DNA from: Knoellia aerolata DSM 18566
Lineage (GTDB): Bacteria > Actinomycetota > Actinomycetes > Actinomycetales > Dermatophilaceae
Direction: 5' to 3'
Length of the DNA: 64,000 nucleotides
NCBI RefSeq assembly: GCF_000768695.1
Contig: NZ_AVPL01000005.1
Location: forward strand, 1 to 64,000
Part shown: positions 56,424 through 64,000 of the stretch, in pieces
Layout of the letters: each line of letters begins with the position of its first letter
How positions within the stretch are numbered: the first letter of the stretch is position 1
Translations under genes and position numbers: made by a program
Notes under the pieces: generated by a model
What the model was told of the DNA's origin: nothing
What the model saw: only the letters and a program-made list of their open reading frames with translations
Database searches by the model: none

Positions 56424-57302
56424 TCAGCGGGAGGTGGCGGCGTGCTTCTCGGCGATCTCGACGACGTTGGTGAGGAGCATGGCCCGCGTCATCGGGCCGA
56501 CGCCGCCGGGGTTGGGGCTGACCCAGCCGGCGACCTCGGCCACGTCCGCGGCGACGTCACCGGCGATGACCGAGCGGCCGTCGTCCTCGACGACGCGGCT
56601 GACGCCGACGTCGAGGACCGCTGCTCCCGGCTTGACCATGTCGGCGGTGATGAGCCCGGGCACGCCGGCCGCGGCGACGACGATGTCGGCCCGACGGACC
56701 TCGGCGGCCAGGTCGCGCGTGCCGGTGTGGCACTGGACGACCGTGGCGTTCTCGGAGCGTCGCGTGAGGATGAGCGAGAGCGGTCGGCCCACGGTGATGC
56801 CACGCCCGACGACGACGACGCGGGCGCCGGCGATCGGCACGTCGTAGCGGCGGAGCAGCTCGACCACGCCGACCGGGGTGCACGGCAGCGGCGCCTCGTG
56901 GCCGAGGACGAGCCAGCCGAGGTTGGTCGGGTGCAGCCCGTCGACGTCCTTCTCGGGGTCGACCTCGGCGAGGATCCGGTGCTCGTCGAGGCCGGTCGGC
57001 TGCTGCACGAGGAAGCCGGTGCACGCCGGATCGGCGTTGAGCTCGCGCACGACGGCAAGGACGTCGTCGAGGCTCGAGTCGGCGGGCAGGTCGTGACGCA
57101 TGCTCGAGAGTCCGATCTCCGCGCAGTCCTTGTGCTTGGCGTTGACGTACCAGCTGCTGCCCGGGTCGTTGCCGACGAGGACGGTGCCGAGTCCGGGCAC
57201 GATCCCCCGCTCGGCGAGGGCCGAGACGCGGCCGCGCAGCTCCTCCTTGATGGTCGCGAGGATCGCCTTGCCGTCGAGAGTCTGTGCGGTCACGCGCGCC
57301 AT
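56424..57302 (-). CDS. folD: Methylenetetrahydrofolate dehydrogenase/cyclohydrolase
   Basis: A 292-residue bifunctional enzyme of one-carbon metabolism. Motifs are [24 protein letters not shown] split by catalytic Tyr and Lys (YVNAKHK), [37 protein letters not shown] and the NADP loop [15 protein letters not shown]. The ATG at 57302 gives MARVTAQT; the GTG at 57293 (VTAQTLDG) fits the family start slightly better. Confidence 0.95.
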   Translation of the reverse strand: MARVTAQTLDGKAILATIKEELRGRVSALAERGIVPGLGTVLVGNDPGSSWYVNAKHKDCAEIGLSSMRHDLPADSSLDDVLAVVRELNADPACTGFLVQQPTGLDEHRILAEVDPEKDVDGLHPTNLGWLVLGHEAPLPCTPVGVVELLRRYDVPIAGARVVVVGRGITVGRPLSLILTRRSENATVVQCHTGTRDLAAEVRRADIVVAAAGVPGLITADMVKPGAAVLDVGVSRVVEDDGRSVIAGDVAADVAEVAGWVSPNPGGVGPMTRAMLLTNVVEIAEKHAATSR

Positions 57303-57380
57303 CCTCCCAGACGCTCCGCTCTCGTCGAACGGTCGCCGCAGCGCAGCCCGCTGGAACCGCGCACACCTCGGCTGACGCCC

Positions 57381-57496
57381 CTGTGCACTGCTGCGCCAAA
57401 GCGCAGCACCACGCGCTGGCGGAGCACTGCTGCGCCCAGCCGCAGCAGCGCACACTGTGGCTGTGCACTGCTGCGCCCGAGCGCAGCAGTGCACAG
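57381..57496. repeat. Three tandem palindromic units, GCACTGCTGCGC family
   Basis: Units at 57381-57415, 57422-57455 and 57461-57496. Each is an inverted repeat of GCACTGCTGCGC with GCGCAGCAGTGC. The third is perfect (16-bp arms CTGTGCACTGCTGCGC, 4-nt loop CCGA). It lies in the 209-bp gap between the DUF1116 stop and folD, both read leftward. Confidence 0.85.
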
Positions 57497-57511
57497 CGCG
57501 AACGGGACAGG

Positions 57512-58939
57512 TCAGACGCGCGCCGCCAGCGCCGCCAGGGCGGCCGGGAAGCACTCCGCCGGCGGCGTCACGAGCCCGGCACCGACCTGACCCGTCCCCG
57601 CCACGCGCCCGGCCATGCCGGTGTTGATCTGGGGCAGGATCCCGGTCCGGACGACGGACACGACGTCGATGCCGGTCGGCGTGCCGCGGAAGTCGAGGAT
57701 CGGCACCTGGTACATCGGGTGCTCCCCCATCGTGATCTCGTACATCGTCTGCGTGGCCCGCAGCGCGAACGCCACGTCCCCGCCGACGAACTTGACGATC
57801 GCCGGGGCCGCCGCCATGGCGAACCCGCCGATGCCGGCGGTCTCGGTGATGGCCGAGTCGCCGATGTCGGGGTTCGCGTCCTCGGGCCCGTAGTCCCCGA
57901 GGAACAGCCCCTCCGGGGTGTTCGCCGGACCGGTGAACCACTCGTCGCCGGTCCCCGAGACCCGGATGCCGAAGTCGGTGCCGTTGCGCGCCAGGGTCGT
58001 CACGAGCGACGACCCCGGGATGCCGTGCGCCGCCATCGTCGCGAGCTTGCAGGCCGGCATACCGAGGTTGAGGAAGAAGTGCTCGTTGGCGCCCGAGAAG
58101 CGCACCGCCTCGGCGATGTCGGTCGAGCTGGCGTCGGCGGTGATCATCCCCGGGAGGAGCTCGCGCAGCAGCATGAGCGAGCCGGCACGGTTGCGGTTGT
58201 GCCCCTCGTCTCCCATCTGGAGCATCTGCGCGAGGATCGACTTGATGTCGAACGGTCCGGTGGCCCGCACCGACTGCTGCAGGATCGGGCCGAGGACGTC
58301 GGTCATCCAGTGCAGCCGGTCGACGACCTCGGGACCGTACGCGCCGTAGCGCAGCACCTTGCCGAGCCCCTCGTTGAGCGAGCACCACGACCACGCGTCG
58401 TGGACCTCGTCGCGCAGCCCGTACATCCACATCGACGGCGAGACGACGCCCGCCATCGGGCCCACCGCGTTGCGGTGGTGGCACGGCTCGAACGTGAACT
58501 TCCCTGCGGCGAGGGCCTTCTCGGCCTCCTCCGCGGTGTCGGCGAGACCCTCGAAGAGCACCGCTCCGATGAACGCCCCGCGCAGCGGCCCGGAGGCGCG
58601 CTCCCAGTCGATGGGCGGCCCCGCGTGCAGGAACGTCCCCCGCTCGAGGCCGAGCGCGTCCTTGGCCTGCTTGACGTCGCACAGCTCGGCGGTCGAGGCC
58701 GTCAGGCGGGCGTATGCCGTCGCGTTCGCCTCCGCGCGCCGCGTGTCGGCCATGACCGTGCCGAGGTTCGCCTCGGTGCCCTCCATGGGCGGCTGCCAGT
58801 CGGCCTCGGTGACCGCGACGGCCTGACCGCGCAGTGCCTCCGCGAAGAGGGGCACCCCGGCGGTGGCCACGGCGGGGGACTCGACGGCGAGGAGCCCGCG
58901 CAGGGGCCCGCCCGTGGTCGGTGCGGTGGGCTGGGTCAT
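57512..58939 (-). CDS. DUF1116 protein (AllG/YlbE-like oxamate carbamoyltransferase subunit)
   Basis: A 475-residue protein typical of DUF1116. Segments are [72 protein letters not shown] and [23 protein letters not shown]. In E. coli the homologous gene allG works with allF and allH as the oxamate carbamoyltransferase of allantoin breakdown. All three are here in one overlapping operon (H, F, G order). Start overlaps the FdrA stop. Confidence 0.88.
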   Translation of the reverse strand: MTQPTAPTTGGPLRGLLAVESPAVATAGVPLFAEALRGQAVAVTEADWQPPMEGTEANLGTVMADTRRAEANATAYARLTASTAELCDVKQAKDALGLERGTFLHAGPPIDWERASGPLRGAFIGAVLFEGLADTAEEAEKALAAGKFTFEPCHHRNAVGPMAGVVSPSMWMYGLRDEVHDAWSWCSLNEGLGKVLRYGAYGPEVVDRLHWMTDVLGPILQQSVRATGPFDIKSILAQMLQMGDEGHNRNRAGSLMLLRELLPGMITADASSTDIAEAVRFSGANEHFFLNLGMPACKLATMAAHGIPGSSLVTTLARNGTDFGIRVSGTGDEWFTGPANTPEGLFLGDYGPEDANPDIGDSAITETAGIGGFAMAAAPAIVKFVGGDVAFALRATQTMYEITMGEHPMYQVPILDFRGTPTGIDVVSVVRTGILPQINTGMAGRVAGTGQVGAGLVTPPAECFPAALAALAARV

Positions 58940-60432
58940 CGCGTGCCTCCGAGGAAGGTGAGGGCGTGCCGGGTGGCATCACGGTTGGAAAGGAAGACCG
59001 AGGCGCCGGCGGCGGCGAGCGCCTCGCAGGTCGCGGTGAGCCCCTGGGGGTCGCCCTCGGTGCCGGTGACCGAGACGACGACGGGCAGGACCCGGCCACC
59101 GTCACGCGCGGCGGTCCGGGCCGCGGTGATGGCGTCGGCGAGCTCGCCGGCGGGGTCGGCGTGCGCGCCGTACCCCAGGACGAGGTCGAGGAGCAGGACC
59201 CCGCACGTCGGGTCGGCCGCCTCGGCGGCGATCCGCTCCATCCGCAGGCTGGGGTCGATCATCGGGTGCGCGCGGCCCTGGGTGAGGCCGTCGTCGCCGA
59301 AGTCGATGACGAGGTGCCCGTCGTCGCGCAGGTCCGACCCGAGCGCGAGGTCGTCGCGCAGCGGGATGTTGGAGCGGATGTCGCCCAGGCTCTCGGCGGC
59401 GATGAGCATCGCGTCGTCGGCGAGCGTCCCGCCGCAGAAGAGACCGCGCAGCGCACCGGCCACGGAGCCGGGCTCCGGGTCCTCGCTCGCCACCCACGCG
59501 GGCCACTGCGGCACGTCGCGGCCCTCGGCCCGCAGCACGGCCTCGAGCGCGGAGGTGAGGTCGGGCCGGCCGGCACCGAGCGTGGCCCAGCGGACGGGCA
59601 CACCCAGCCCACCGGCATACTCCTCGAGGTCGGCGAGGACCGCCTCGTCCGGCGGCTTCGACACGACGACGATCGACGTCGTCGCGGGGTCCGCGGCCAG
59701 GGCGGCGAGCGCCTGCCGGGTCGAGCGCCCACCGACGGCGGTCTTGAGGTCGCGGCCGCCGACGCCCAGGCAGTGGGAGATCCCGACCCCGGCGGCGTCG
59801 AGCAGGCACATGAGCTGCTGGGCCCCGGTGCCGGACGCGGCGACCATCCCGATCGGGCCGGCCTCGACGACGTTGGCGAAGCCGAGCGCGACTCCCCCGA
59901 TGACGGCGGTGCCGCAGTCCGGGCCCATGACGAGCACGTCGGCGTCCGCGGCGGCGTCCTTGAGGAGGATCTCGTCCTCGACGGAGACGTTGTCCGAGAA
60001 GAGCATCACCGAGGCGCCGGCCGCGATGGCGTCGAGCGCCTCGGCCGTGGCGAACCGCCCGGGAACGGAGATGAGGGCGAGGTCGGCACCCCCGGCGCGC
60101 AGGGCGCCACCGACGGTGCGCGGCGTGGGCGGGTCACCGAACCCGCCGCTGGAGGGCACGGACTTCGCGGCGAGGGCGGCCTCGGCGACGGCCATCCCGG
60201 CCGCGACCCCCGCGTCGTCGGCGCCGCGGACCGCGAGGACGAGGTCGTTGGGGCCCGCACCGTCGGGGATGTCGAACCCCATCCCGGTGAGCACCTCGAC
60301 GTTGAGCTCGGTCGCCATGGCCACCTGGGCGGCCTCCACCCCCTCCGCGTCGGCGACGGTGCGTGAGACCTGGAGCAGGGTGACGGAGTCGTGGTACGCG
60401 CCTCGGCGCACGTCGACGTGGGTGATGCTCAC
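58936..60432 (-). CDS. FdrA/AllF-like acyl-CoA synthetase-fold protein
   Basis: A 498-residue protein of the FdrA family, which has succinyl-CoA-synthetase-like Rossmann/flavodoxin halves but no ATP-grasp domain. It shows [31 protein letters not shown] and [17 protein letters not shown] (phosphohistidine-loop-like region), then [11 protein letters not shown]. Start GTG at 60432 overlaps the DUF2877 stop (GTGA) and is 7-8 nt after GAAGGA. Partner of the DUF1116 and DUF2877 proteins. Confidence 0.88.
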   Translation of the reverse strand: MSITHVDVRRGAYHDSVTLLQVSRTVADAEGVEAAQVAMATELNVEVLTGMGFDIPDGAGPNDLVLAVRGADDAGVAAGMAVAEAALAAKSVPSSGGFGDPPTPRTVGGALRAGGADLALISVPGRFATAEALDAIAAGASVMLFSDNVSVEDEILLKDAAADADVLVMGPDCGTAVIGGVALGFANVVEAGPIGMVAASGTGAQQLMCLLDAAGVGISHCLGVGGRDLKTAVGGRSTRQALAALAADPATTSIVVVSKPPDEAVLADLEEYAGGLGVPVRWATLGAGRPDLTSALEAVLRAEGRDVPQWPAWVASEDPEPGSVAGALRGLFCGGTLADDAMLIAAESLGDIRSNIPLRDDLALGSDLRDDGHLVIDFGDDGLTQGRAHPMIDPSLRMERIAAEAADPTCGVLLLDLVLGYGAHADPAGELADAITAARTAARDGGRVLPVVVSVTGTEGDPQGLTATCEALAAAGASVFLSNRDATRHALTFLGGTR

Positions 60433-61157
60433 GACAGGATTCCTTCCGGCTGGGGGCTGGTGGCGGCGTGGAGGACGAGGTCGATTCCCTCGACCAGTCC
60501 GGCGCCGGAGGTGTGACCGATGGCGAGGACCTGCTCGCGGGTGCGTTCGACGTCCGGGGACCCGGCCACCGCGGCGGCGACGTGGTCGACGACGCAGGAC
60601 ACGGCATACCCCTCGCTGGCAGCGACGAGCAGGGACGCGGACAGGCTCGTCGTGCGCTCGAGCGGGAGGGTCTCCGGACCGGCGATGCCGACCGCGCGCG
60701 CCGCGAGGAGCGCGCCGCAGAGGACGTCGTCGGCGCGCGGGGTGAGTCCCTCTCCGCGCCCGACGTCCGCGAGGAGACCTCGCCAGTCGACGGTCGCTGC
60801 GCTGGGTGCCGCCGTCCCGACCCGCCGTGGCCGCCACGAGCGAACGACGCGTATGCCGTGTCCGCGCAGCGCGACCACGTCACCTCCGAGCATGACGACG
60901 TCGCCCGCCACGACCCCCCACGGGTGCGGCGAAGGCGTGGCGAGGAGGATCGAGGTCGGAAGGACGAGCGCGTCACTGGTGACGACGGCGACGACGTCGG
61001 CGTGCCCGGCATCCCCGTCGGCGAGCGCGAGGTAGAGCGCCGAGGGGAACGCCGCGAGCACCACGGCGGGCCTCAGCCGGCCCGCGACGAGACCCCGGAC
61101 GAGCGGCGACACCGCGCCGGGGATTGTGGGAAGCACCCCTGAAACGGTAGTCAGCAT
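60429..61157 (-). CDS. DUF2877 protein (AllH/YlbF-like)
   Basis: A 242-residue protein of the DUF2877 family. GRGEGLTPRADDVLCGALLAA and IGHTSGAGLVEGIDLVL are the hallmark segments. It is the first gene of the allHFG-like operon. Its ATG lies inside a 17-bp palindrome that also contains the edge of the divergent regulator's promoter, so its expression is probably directly controlled by that regulator. Confidence 0.85.
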   Translation of the reverse strand: MLTTVSGVLPTIPGAVSPLVRGLVAGRLRPAVVLAAFPSALYLALADGDAGHADVVAVVTSDALVLPTSILLATPSPHPWGVVAGDVVMLGGDVVALRGHGIRVVRSWRPRRVGTAAPSAATVDWRGLLADVGRGEGLTPRADDVLCGALLAARAVGIAGPETLPLERTTSLSASLLVAASEGYAVSCVVDHVAAAVAGSPDVERTREQVLAIGHTSGAGLVEGIDLVLHAATSPQPEGILS

Positions 61158-61163
61158 GACTAC
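61147..61163. promoter_or_regulatory. 17-bp perfect palindrome between allH-like and pucR-like genes
   Basis: GTAGTCA-GCA-TGACTAC. It covers the allH-like start codon (61155-61157, minus) and overlaps the pucR -10 box TACAGT (61161-61166), which is 6 nt from the ATG at 61173. The divergent gap is only 15 bp, so binding here would affect both genes. Best candidate operator for the PucR-type regulator. Confidence 0.7.
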
Positions 61164-61172
61164 AGTGGCCGG

Positions 61173-62543
61173 ATGGTAAATGTTGCCAACGATCTGCCTG
61201 CTGAGGGCCAGCACTTGCCATCCCCGGGGTCGGGCGGTGACGACAGCGCGGCGACGGTCGCGTCGCTCCGGCGGGTCGTGGAGCACCAGGCCGAGCTGCT
61301 CCGGCGCGAGGACGAGGTCAACCGCATCCTCGTCCAGACCGTGCTCGCGGGTGGCTCGCTCGACGACCTCTGCGAGGCCCTCGTCACGCTCTTCCCCGGG
61401 GTGGCCCTCGTGACGACCACCGACGGCCGGACCGTCGCGAAGGCGGGCTCGGAGGAGTCGCTCGCCCACGTCATGGGGCTCGAGTGCTTCGACCGGACCG
61501 GGCGGCTCATCGTCGAGGACGAGCCCGTGGGGGTGCGGGCCGCCGGCGTGACGAAGTCCGAGCGGGCGATGGTGCGGATCGTCGCCGGCACCTCGGACCA
61601 CGGGCTGCTCGCGATCTTCACCCCGGGCCGGGCCCTCACGACGACCGACGTGCACGGGCTCGAGCGCGCGGCCGCGGTGGCGGCCCTCGCGATCACCAAG
61701 GACCAGGCCGTGTCGGCGGTCGAGGGCAAGTACCGCGCCGAGTTCCTCCGCGACACGCTCGTCGGCCGGGTGGGTTCGCCGACCGAGGCGGTCGCGCACG
61801 CCGCGTCGCTCGGCTGGGACCTCGACCGCCGCATGGTCGTCGTCGTCGCCGAGACCGACGAGGACGACGCGCACACGGCGCGCACCAGCGACGAGGTGCG
61901 CTCCCTGCAGGACCGGTTCGTGCGCGCGTGGGTGCAGGCGGTGCGCACCCGCGAGCCGAAGGCACCCGTGGCGGGCTTCAGCCAGGAGGTCGTCGCCCTC
62001 ATGCCCGCGCCGTGCGGCGGCGACGGTGAGCACGACGCCGTCATGCGGTCGGTCGGCGAGATGGTCAAGATCGTGCGCGGCGACGGTGGCGGAGGCCGGC
62101 GCTCGTTCTCGACCGGCGTGTCACGGCCCGTGGACTCGGTGGCCGACATCCCGCGGGCCTACTCCGAGGCGCTGCGCGCTGTGGCGGTCGGCCGGCAGAT
62201 GCAGGGCGAGTCCGCGGTCATGCACTTCGACGGGCTGGGGATCTACCGGCTGCTGTCGCTCATCCCCGACACCGCGGACCTGCGCGCGTTCGTCGACGAG
62301 GCGCTCGGCGCACTGGCCACCGACGACCAGGCCTCGTACGCCGACCTGCGCCAGACCCTGCAGGTGCTGCTCGACACCAACCTCAACGTCGCCGAGACGG
62401 CGCGCCTGCTCTTCTTCCACTACAACACGCTGCGCTACCGGATCGCCAAGCTCGAGCAGATGCTCGGGCCGTTCACGACCGACCCGCAGCTGCGGCTGAC
62501 GCTGGCGCTGGCCCTGCGGATCCGCCAGATGCGCGGCGTCTGA
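61173..62543 (+). CDS. PucR family transcriptional regulator
   Basis: A 456-residue regulator. The N-terminal half (about 25-190) is a GAF-like sensing region, the middle (about 190-370) is the GGDEF-like/CdaR region, and the C-terminal HTH_30 is LDTNLNVAETARLLFFHYNTLRYRIAKLE split at residue 428. PucR proteins control purine and allantoin catabolism, which fits the divergent oxamate carbamoyltransferase-like operon. Leaderless start. The short shared promoter suggests autoregulation. Confidence 0.93.
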   Translation: MVNVANDLPAEGQHLPSPGSGGDDSAATVASLRRVVEHQAELLRREDEVNRILVQTVLAGGSLDDLCEALVTLFPGVALVTTTDGRTVAKAGSEESLAHVMGLECFDRTGRLIVEDEPVGVRAAGVTKSERAMVRIVAGTSDHGLLAIFTPGRALTTTDVHGLERAAAVAALAITKDQAVSAVEGKYRAEFLRDTLVGRVGSPTEAVAHAASLGWDLDRRMVVVVAETDEDDAHTARTSDEVRSLQDRFVRAWVQAVRTREPKAPVAGFSQEVVALMPAPCGGDGEHDAVMRSVGEMVKIVRGDGGGGRRSFSTGVSRPVDSVADIPRAYSEALRAVAVGRQMQGESAVMHFDGLGIYRLLSLIPDTADLRAFVDEALGALATDDQASYADLRQTLQVLLDTNLNVAETARLLFFHYNTLRYRIAKLEQMLGPFTTDPQLRLTLALALRIRQMRGV

Positions 62544-62552
62544 CCTCGTCCC

Positions 62553-62579
62553 CAACTCGCCAATTCCCCCGTTCGGCAC
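62553..62579. repeat. Half copy of the CAACTCGCCAAT repeat
   Basis: Matches 27 bases of the left arm at 54577 with one extra T. The right arm is absent; instead the next repeat family begins at 62583. It suggests insertion or replacement of one repeat by another. Confidence 0.8.
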
Positions 62580-62582
62580 GCG

Positions 62583-62702
62583 CTTCCGCTGCGTCCGCAA
62601 CCTTGGTCGGTTTCTCGACCAGAGTTGCGGACGCAAGCGGCGGCGCCAGCGTTGCGTCCGCACCTGTGGTCGGTTTCTCGACCAGGGTTGCGGACGCAAG
62701 CG
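62583..62702. repeat. Two tandem palindromic repeats, GCGTCCGCAAC family (copies D1, D2)
   Basis: D1: GCGTCCGCAAC (62591-62601) with GTTGCGGACGC, ending near 62640. D2 at 62651-62702 with GTTGCGTCCGCA and TGCGGACGCAAG. Both share the inner GGTCG-TTTCT-CGACC stem. Termini resemble copies A-C (TTGCGTC C/T GC). Located between the pucR-like stop and the DUF1479 stop. Confidence 0.85.
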
Positions 62703-62709
62703 GGGGACG

Positions 62710-64000
62710 TCAGTCGGTGAGGCCGAGGCCGAGGGCGCGGCGGCCGATCTCGTTGAGCTGCTCGGGCTGGAAGCGGCCCTCCCAGTCGCGCTCGTAGTGC
62801 TCCTCGGGGAAGTCGCTCGGGCTTGAACCGGTGAGGAACGCCTCCCGGACGCTCGCGGCATACGCCTCGTTGCGGGGGCACCACGGCGCGGCCGGGATGT
62901 ACATGACGTTGCCCCAGCCCACCTGGTCCTCGACCTGGGCGACGGAGTGGATGAGGTCGCAGTGCCACCAGACGGTGTCGCCGGCCCGGACGTCGGGGAT
63001 CCCGGAGACGGCCTCCATGAGCAGCGGGTGCCACTTCCACGTGATGGGGAAGGTCTGGTTGTGGGCGACGCCGCAGAGCTCGTCGTCGGGGACGTCGTCG
63101 AGCAACGGACGCAGCATGAGGTAGGCCATCGCCTCCGGGATCGGCACCGTGTGGAGGACGCCCTGGTCGTGGCCCATGTCGGACAGCGCCGTCCAGCCCT
63201 GGAAGGTGCGGAACGCCGAGCACATCGTCGACGCGGGGTAGTTGACCGCCTCGGTCCGGTGCGCCGCGTTCCACGGGTCGTAGCTCTCGACGTCCCCGGA
63301 GAAGAGGTGACGGAAGACCTGCTGGTAGCCCTCGGTCATGAAGAGGTCGATGCTGCCGGTGTCGACGTGGGTGCCGAGCCCGGCCGAGTCCGTGCCCGGC
63401 GGGCGGCGACGGATGCGGTCGGGGTAGAGCGAGTCCCGGTCCGGGTCGAACCACTGGCGGCCCTCGGACTCGTGGGTCCACCGGCTGTTGAGGAAGCCCT
63501 GCACCGCTGCCATCCGCGGGCTCTGCCGCGCCTCCATCTGCGGCTGCGACCAGTAGATCGGGTAGATCTCGGGCGTGCTCTCGACGCTCGCGAAGAAGTC
63601 GTCGGCCGGGCCGGTGTAGGTCTCGAAGAACTTGTTGCGCTCGACGTACTCGACGATGTCGCGGTCCCACTGGAGGGCCTGCTCGTGCGGGAAGGTGCCG
63701 CGGACCACGGCGCAGCCCCGCTCCTTGACCTTGGCGGCGAGCTCGGCGGGAACGGTGCCCGCCTCGATGTCGGCGAACTCGATGACCGGCCAGACGCTCT
63801 CCCCCGAGGCGCGCTCGGCCTTGATCTTCTCGACCTTGAGGGCGATGGACGCCTCGAGCTCGGCGAAGACCTCCTCGACGGTGCGGCCGCTCGCGGCGAT
63901 GCGGGCACGCAGGGCGCGCTTCACCTCGACGATGGCGCCCGTGACGTCCTCGGGCTTGCTCTCCCAGTGCGGCAGCTGGGGCGTGTCGGTCTGCGTGGTC
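62710..64000 (-). CDS. DUF1479 (YbiU-like) Fe(II)/2-oxoglutarate-type oxygenase, 5' partial
   Basis: At least 429 residues. The frame runs to the window edge; the segment TQTDTPQLPHWESKPEDVTGAIVEVKRAL before the internal GTG at 63924 looks coding, and the terminal G at the edge fits a start codon just outside. The metal motif HxD is in GLGTHVDTGSID, and a distal His is in WWHCDLIHSVAQVE. Other conserved parts are GCAVVRGTFP and YPIYWSQPQM. Substrate unknown for the family. Confidence 0.85.
   Translation of the reverse strand, partial: TTQTDTPQLPHWESKPEDVTGAIVEVKRALRARIAASGRTVEEVFAELEASIALKVEKIKAERASGESVWPVIEFADIEAGTVPAELAAKVKERGCAVVRGTFPHEQALQWDRDIVEYVERNKFFETYTGPADDFFASVESTPEIYPIYWSQPQMEARQSPRMAAVQGFLNSRWTHESEGRQWFDPDRDSLYPDRIRRRPPGTDSAGLGTHVDTGSIDLFMTEGYQQVFRHLFSGDVESYDPWNAAHRTEAVNYPASTMCSAFRTFQGWTALSDMGHDQGVLHTVPIPEAMAYLMLRPLLDDVPDDELCGVAHNQTFPITWKWHPLLMEAVSGIPDVRAGDTVWWHCDLIHSVAQVEDQVGWGNVMYIPAAPWCPRNEAYAASVREAFLTGSSPSDFPEEHYERDWEGRFQPEQLNEIGRRALGLGLTD

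Noticed and set aside
57381-57496. Possible CRISPR array
   Set aside because: The units are themselves palindromic, vary in sequence and are separated by only about 6 bp; no spacers or cas genes.
57303-59105. N-terminal extension of the folD frame to 59105
   Set aside because: The extra residues are Arg/Gly/Ala-rich shadow of DUF1116; the FolD domain begins at 57302 or 57293.
57284-60745. A 1153-codon plus-strand open frame
   Set aside because: It runs antisense to the DUF1116, FdrA and DUF2877 genes, has Arg/Ala/Gly-rich low-complexity sequence and no domain; a high-GC shadow frame.

Overview
The window comes from a high-GC actinobacterium, most likely Micrococcales and plausibly Intrasporangiaceae. 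The evidence is very GC-rich coding sequence, dense ATGA/TGATG/GTGA gene overlaps, frequent GTG starts, many promoters whose -10 box sits 6-7 nt before the start codon (leaderless mRNAs), a monomeric isocitrate dehydrogenase, and the actinobacterial MoxR/DUF58/DUF4129/DUF4350/SpoIIM/RDD cluster. The genus is an inference from gene content; no rRNA or tRNA gene is visible.

Layout. 1-8.3 kb: MoxR ATPase cluster with membrane partners, interrupted by a winged-helix/endonuclease-like (DUF559-type) gene that lies between two copies of a palindromic repeat. 8.3-12.4 kb: minus-strand nucleoside salvage operon (M20 amidohydrolase, cytidine deaminase, thymidine phosphorylase, adenosine deaminase). 12.5-15 kb: ABC exporter. 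15-22 kb: sugar nucleotides (GDP-mannose: manC, manA; dTDP-L-rhamnose: rmlA, rmlC, rmlB, rmlD) and a mannosyltransferase-like GT4. 22-26.9 kb: housekeeping genes (YihY, 2H phosphoesterase, trpS, galK, xth). 26.9-41.9 kb: a surface-polysaccharide locus of looser composition. It holds a broken acetyltransferase, an LMW tyrosine phosphatase, a BY-kinase/Wzz, a complete pglF-E-C-D-like set (UDP-diNAc-bacillosamine-type synthesis and priming), three glycosyltransferases, a flippase, an O-antigen ligase/polymerase and UDP-glucose dehydrogenase. 41.9-50.6 kb: aquaporin, isocitrate dehydrogenase, a GT-C-like membrane protein, two adjacent decayed genes (deazaflavin nitroreductase-like and LCP), galE and mdh. 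50.6-56.3 kb: a ceramidase-like membrane protein, a three-gene operon (N-formylglutamate amidohydrolase, QEGLA metallopeptidase, ATP-grasp ligase) and a secreted subtilisin. 56.4-64 kb: folD, an allFGH-like oxamate carbamoyltransferase operon with its divergent PucR regulator and a strong palindromic operator, and a DUF1479 oxygenase that runs off the window.

How the genes work together: manC/manA, rmlABCD, galE/galK and ugd make activated sugars. The pgl-like set makes and loads the first sugar on undecaprenyl phosphate. The GTs extend it, the flippase and ligase/polymerase process it, and BY-kinase plus LMW-PTP set chain length by tyrosine phosphorylation.

Cross-cutting signals: GTATGCC/GGCATAC is strongly over-represented everywhere except the polysaccharide island. 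Several families of intergenic palindromes sit at gene ends. Leaderless promoter geometry is nearly invariant. The most interesting candidates for new biology are the amidohydrolase/QEGLA/ATP-grasp operon, the palindrome-flanked DUF559 gene, and the GTATGCC motif.
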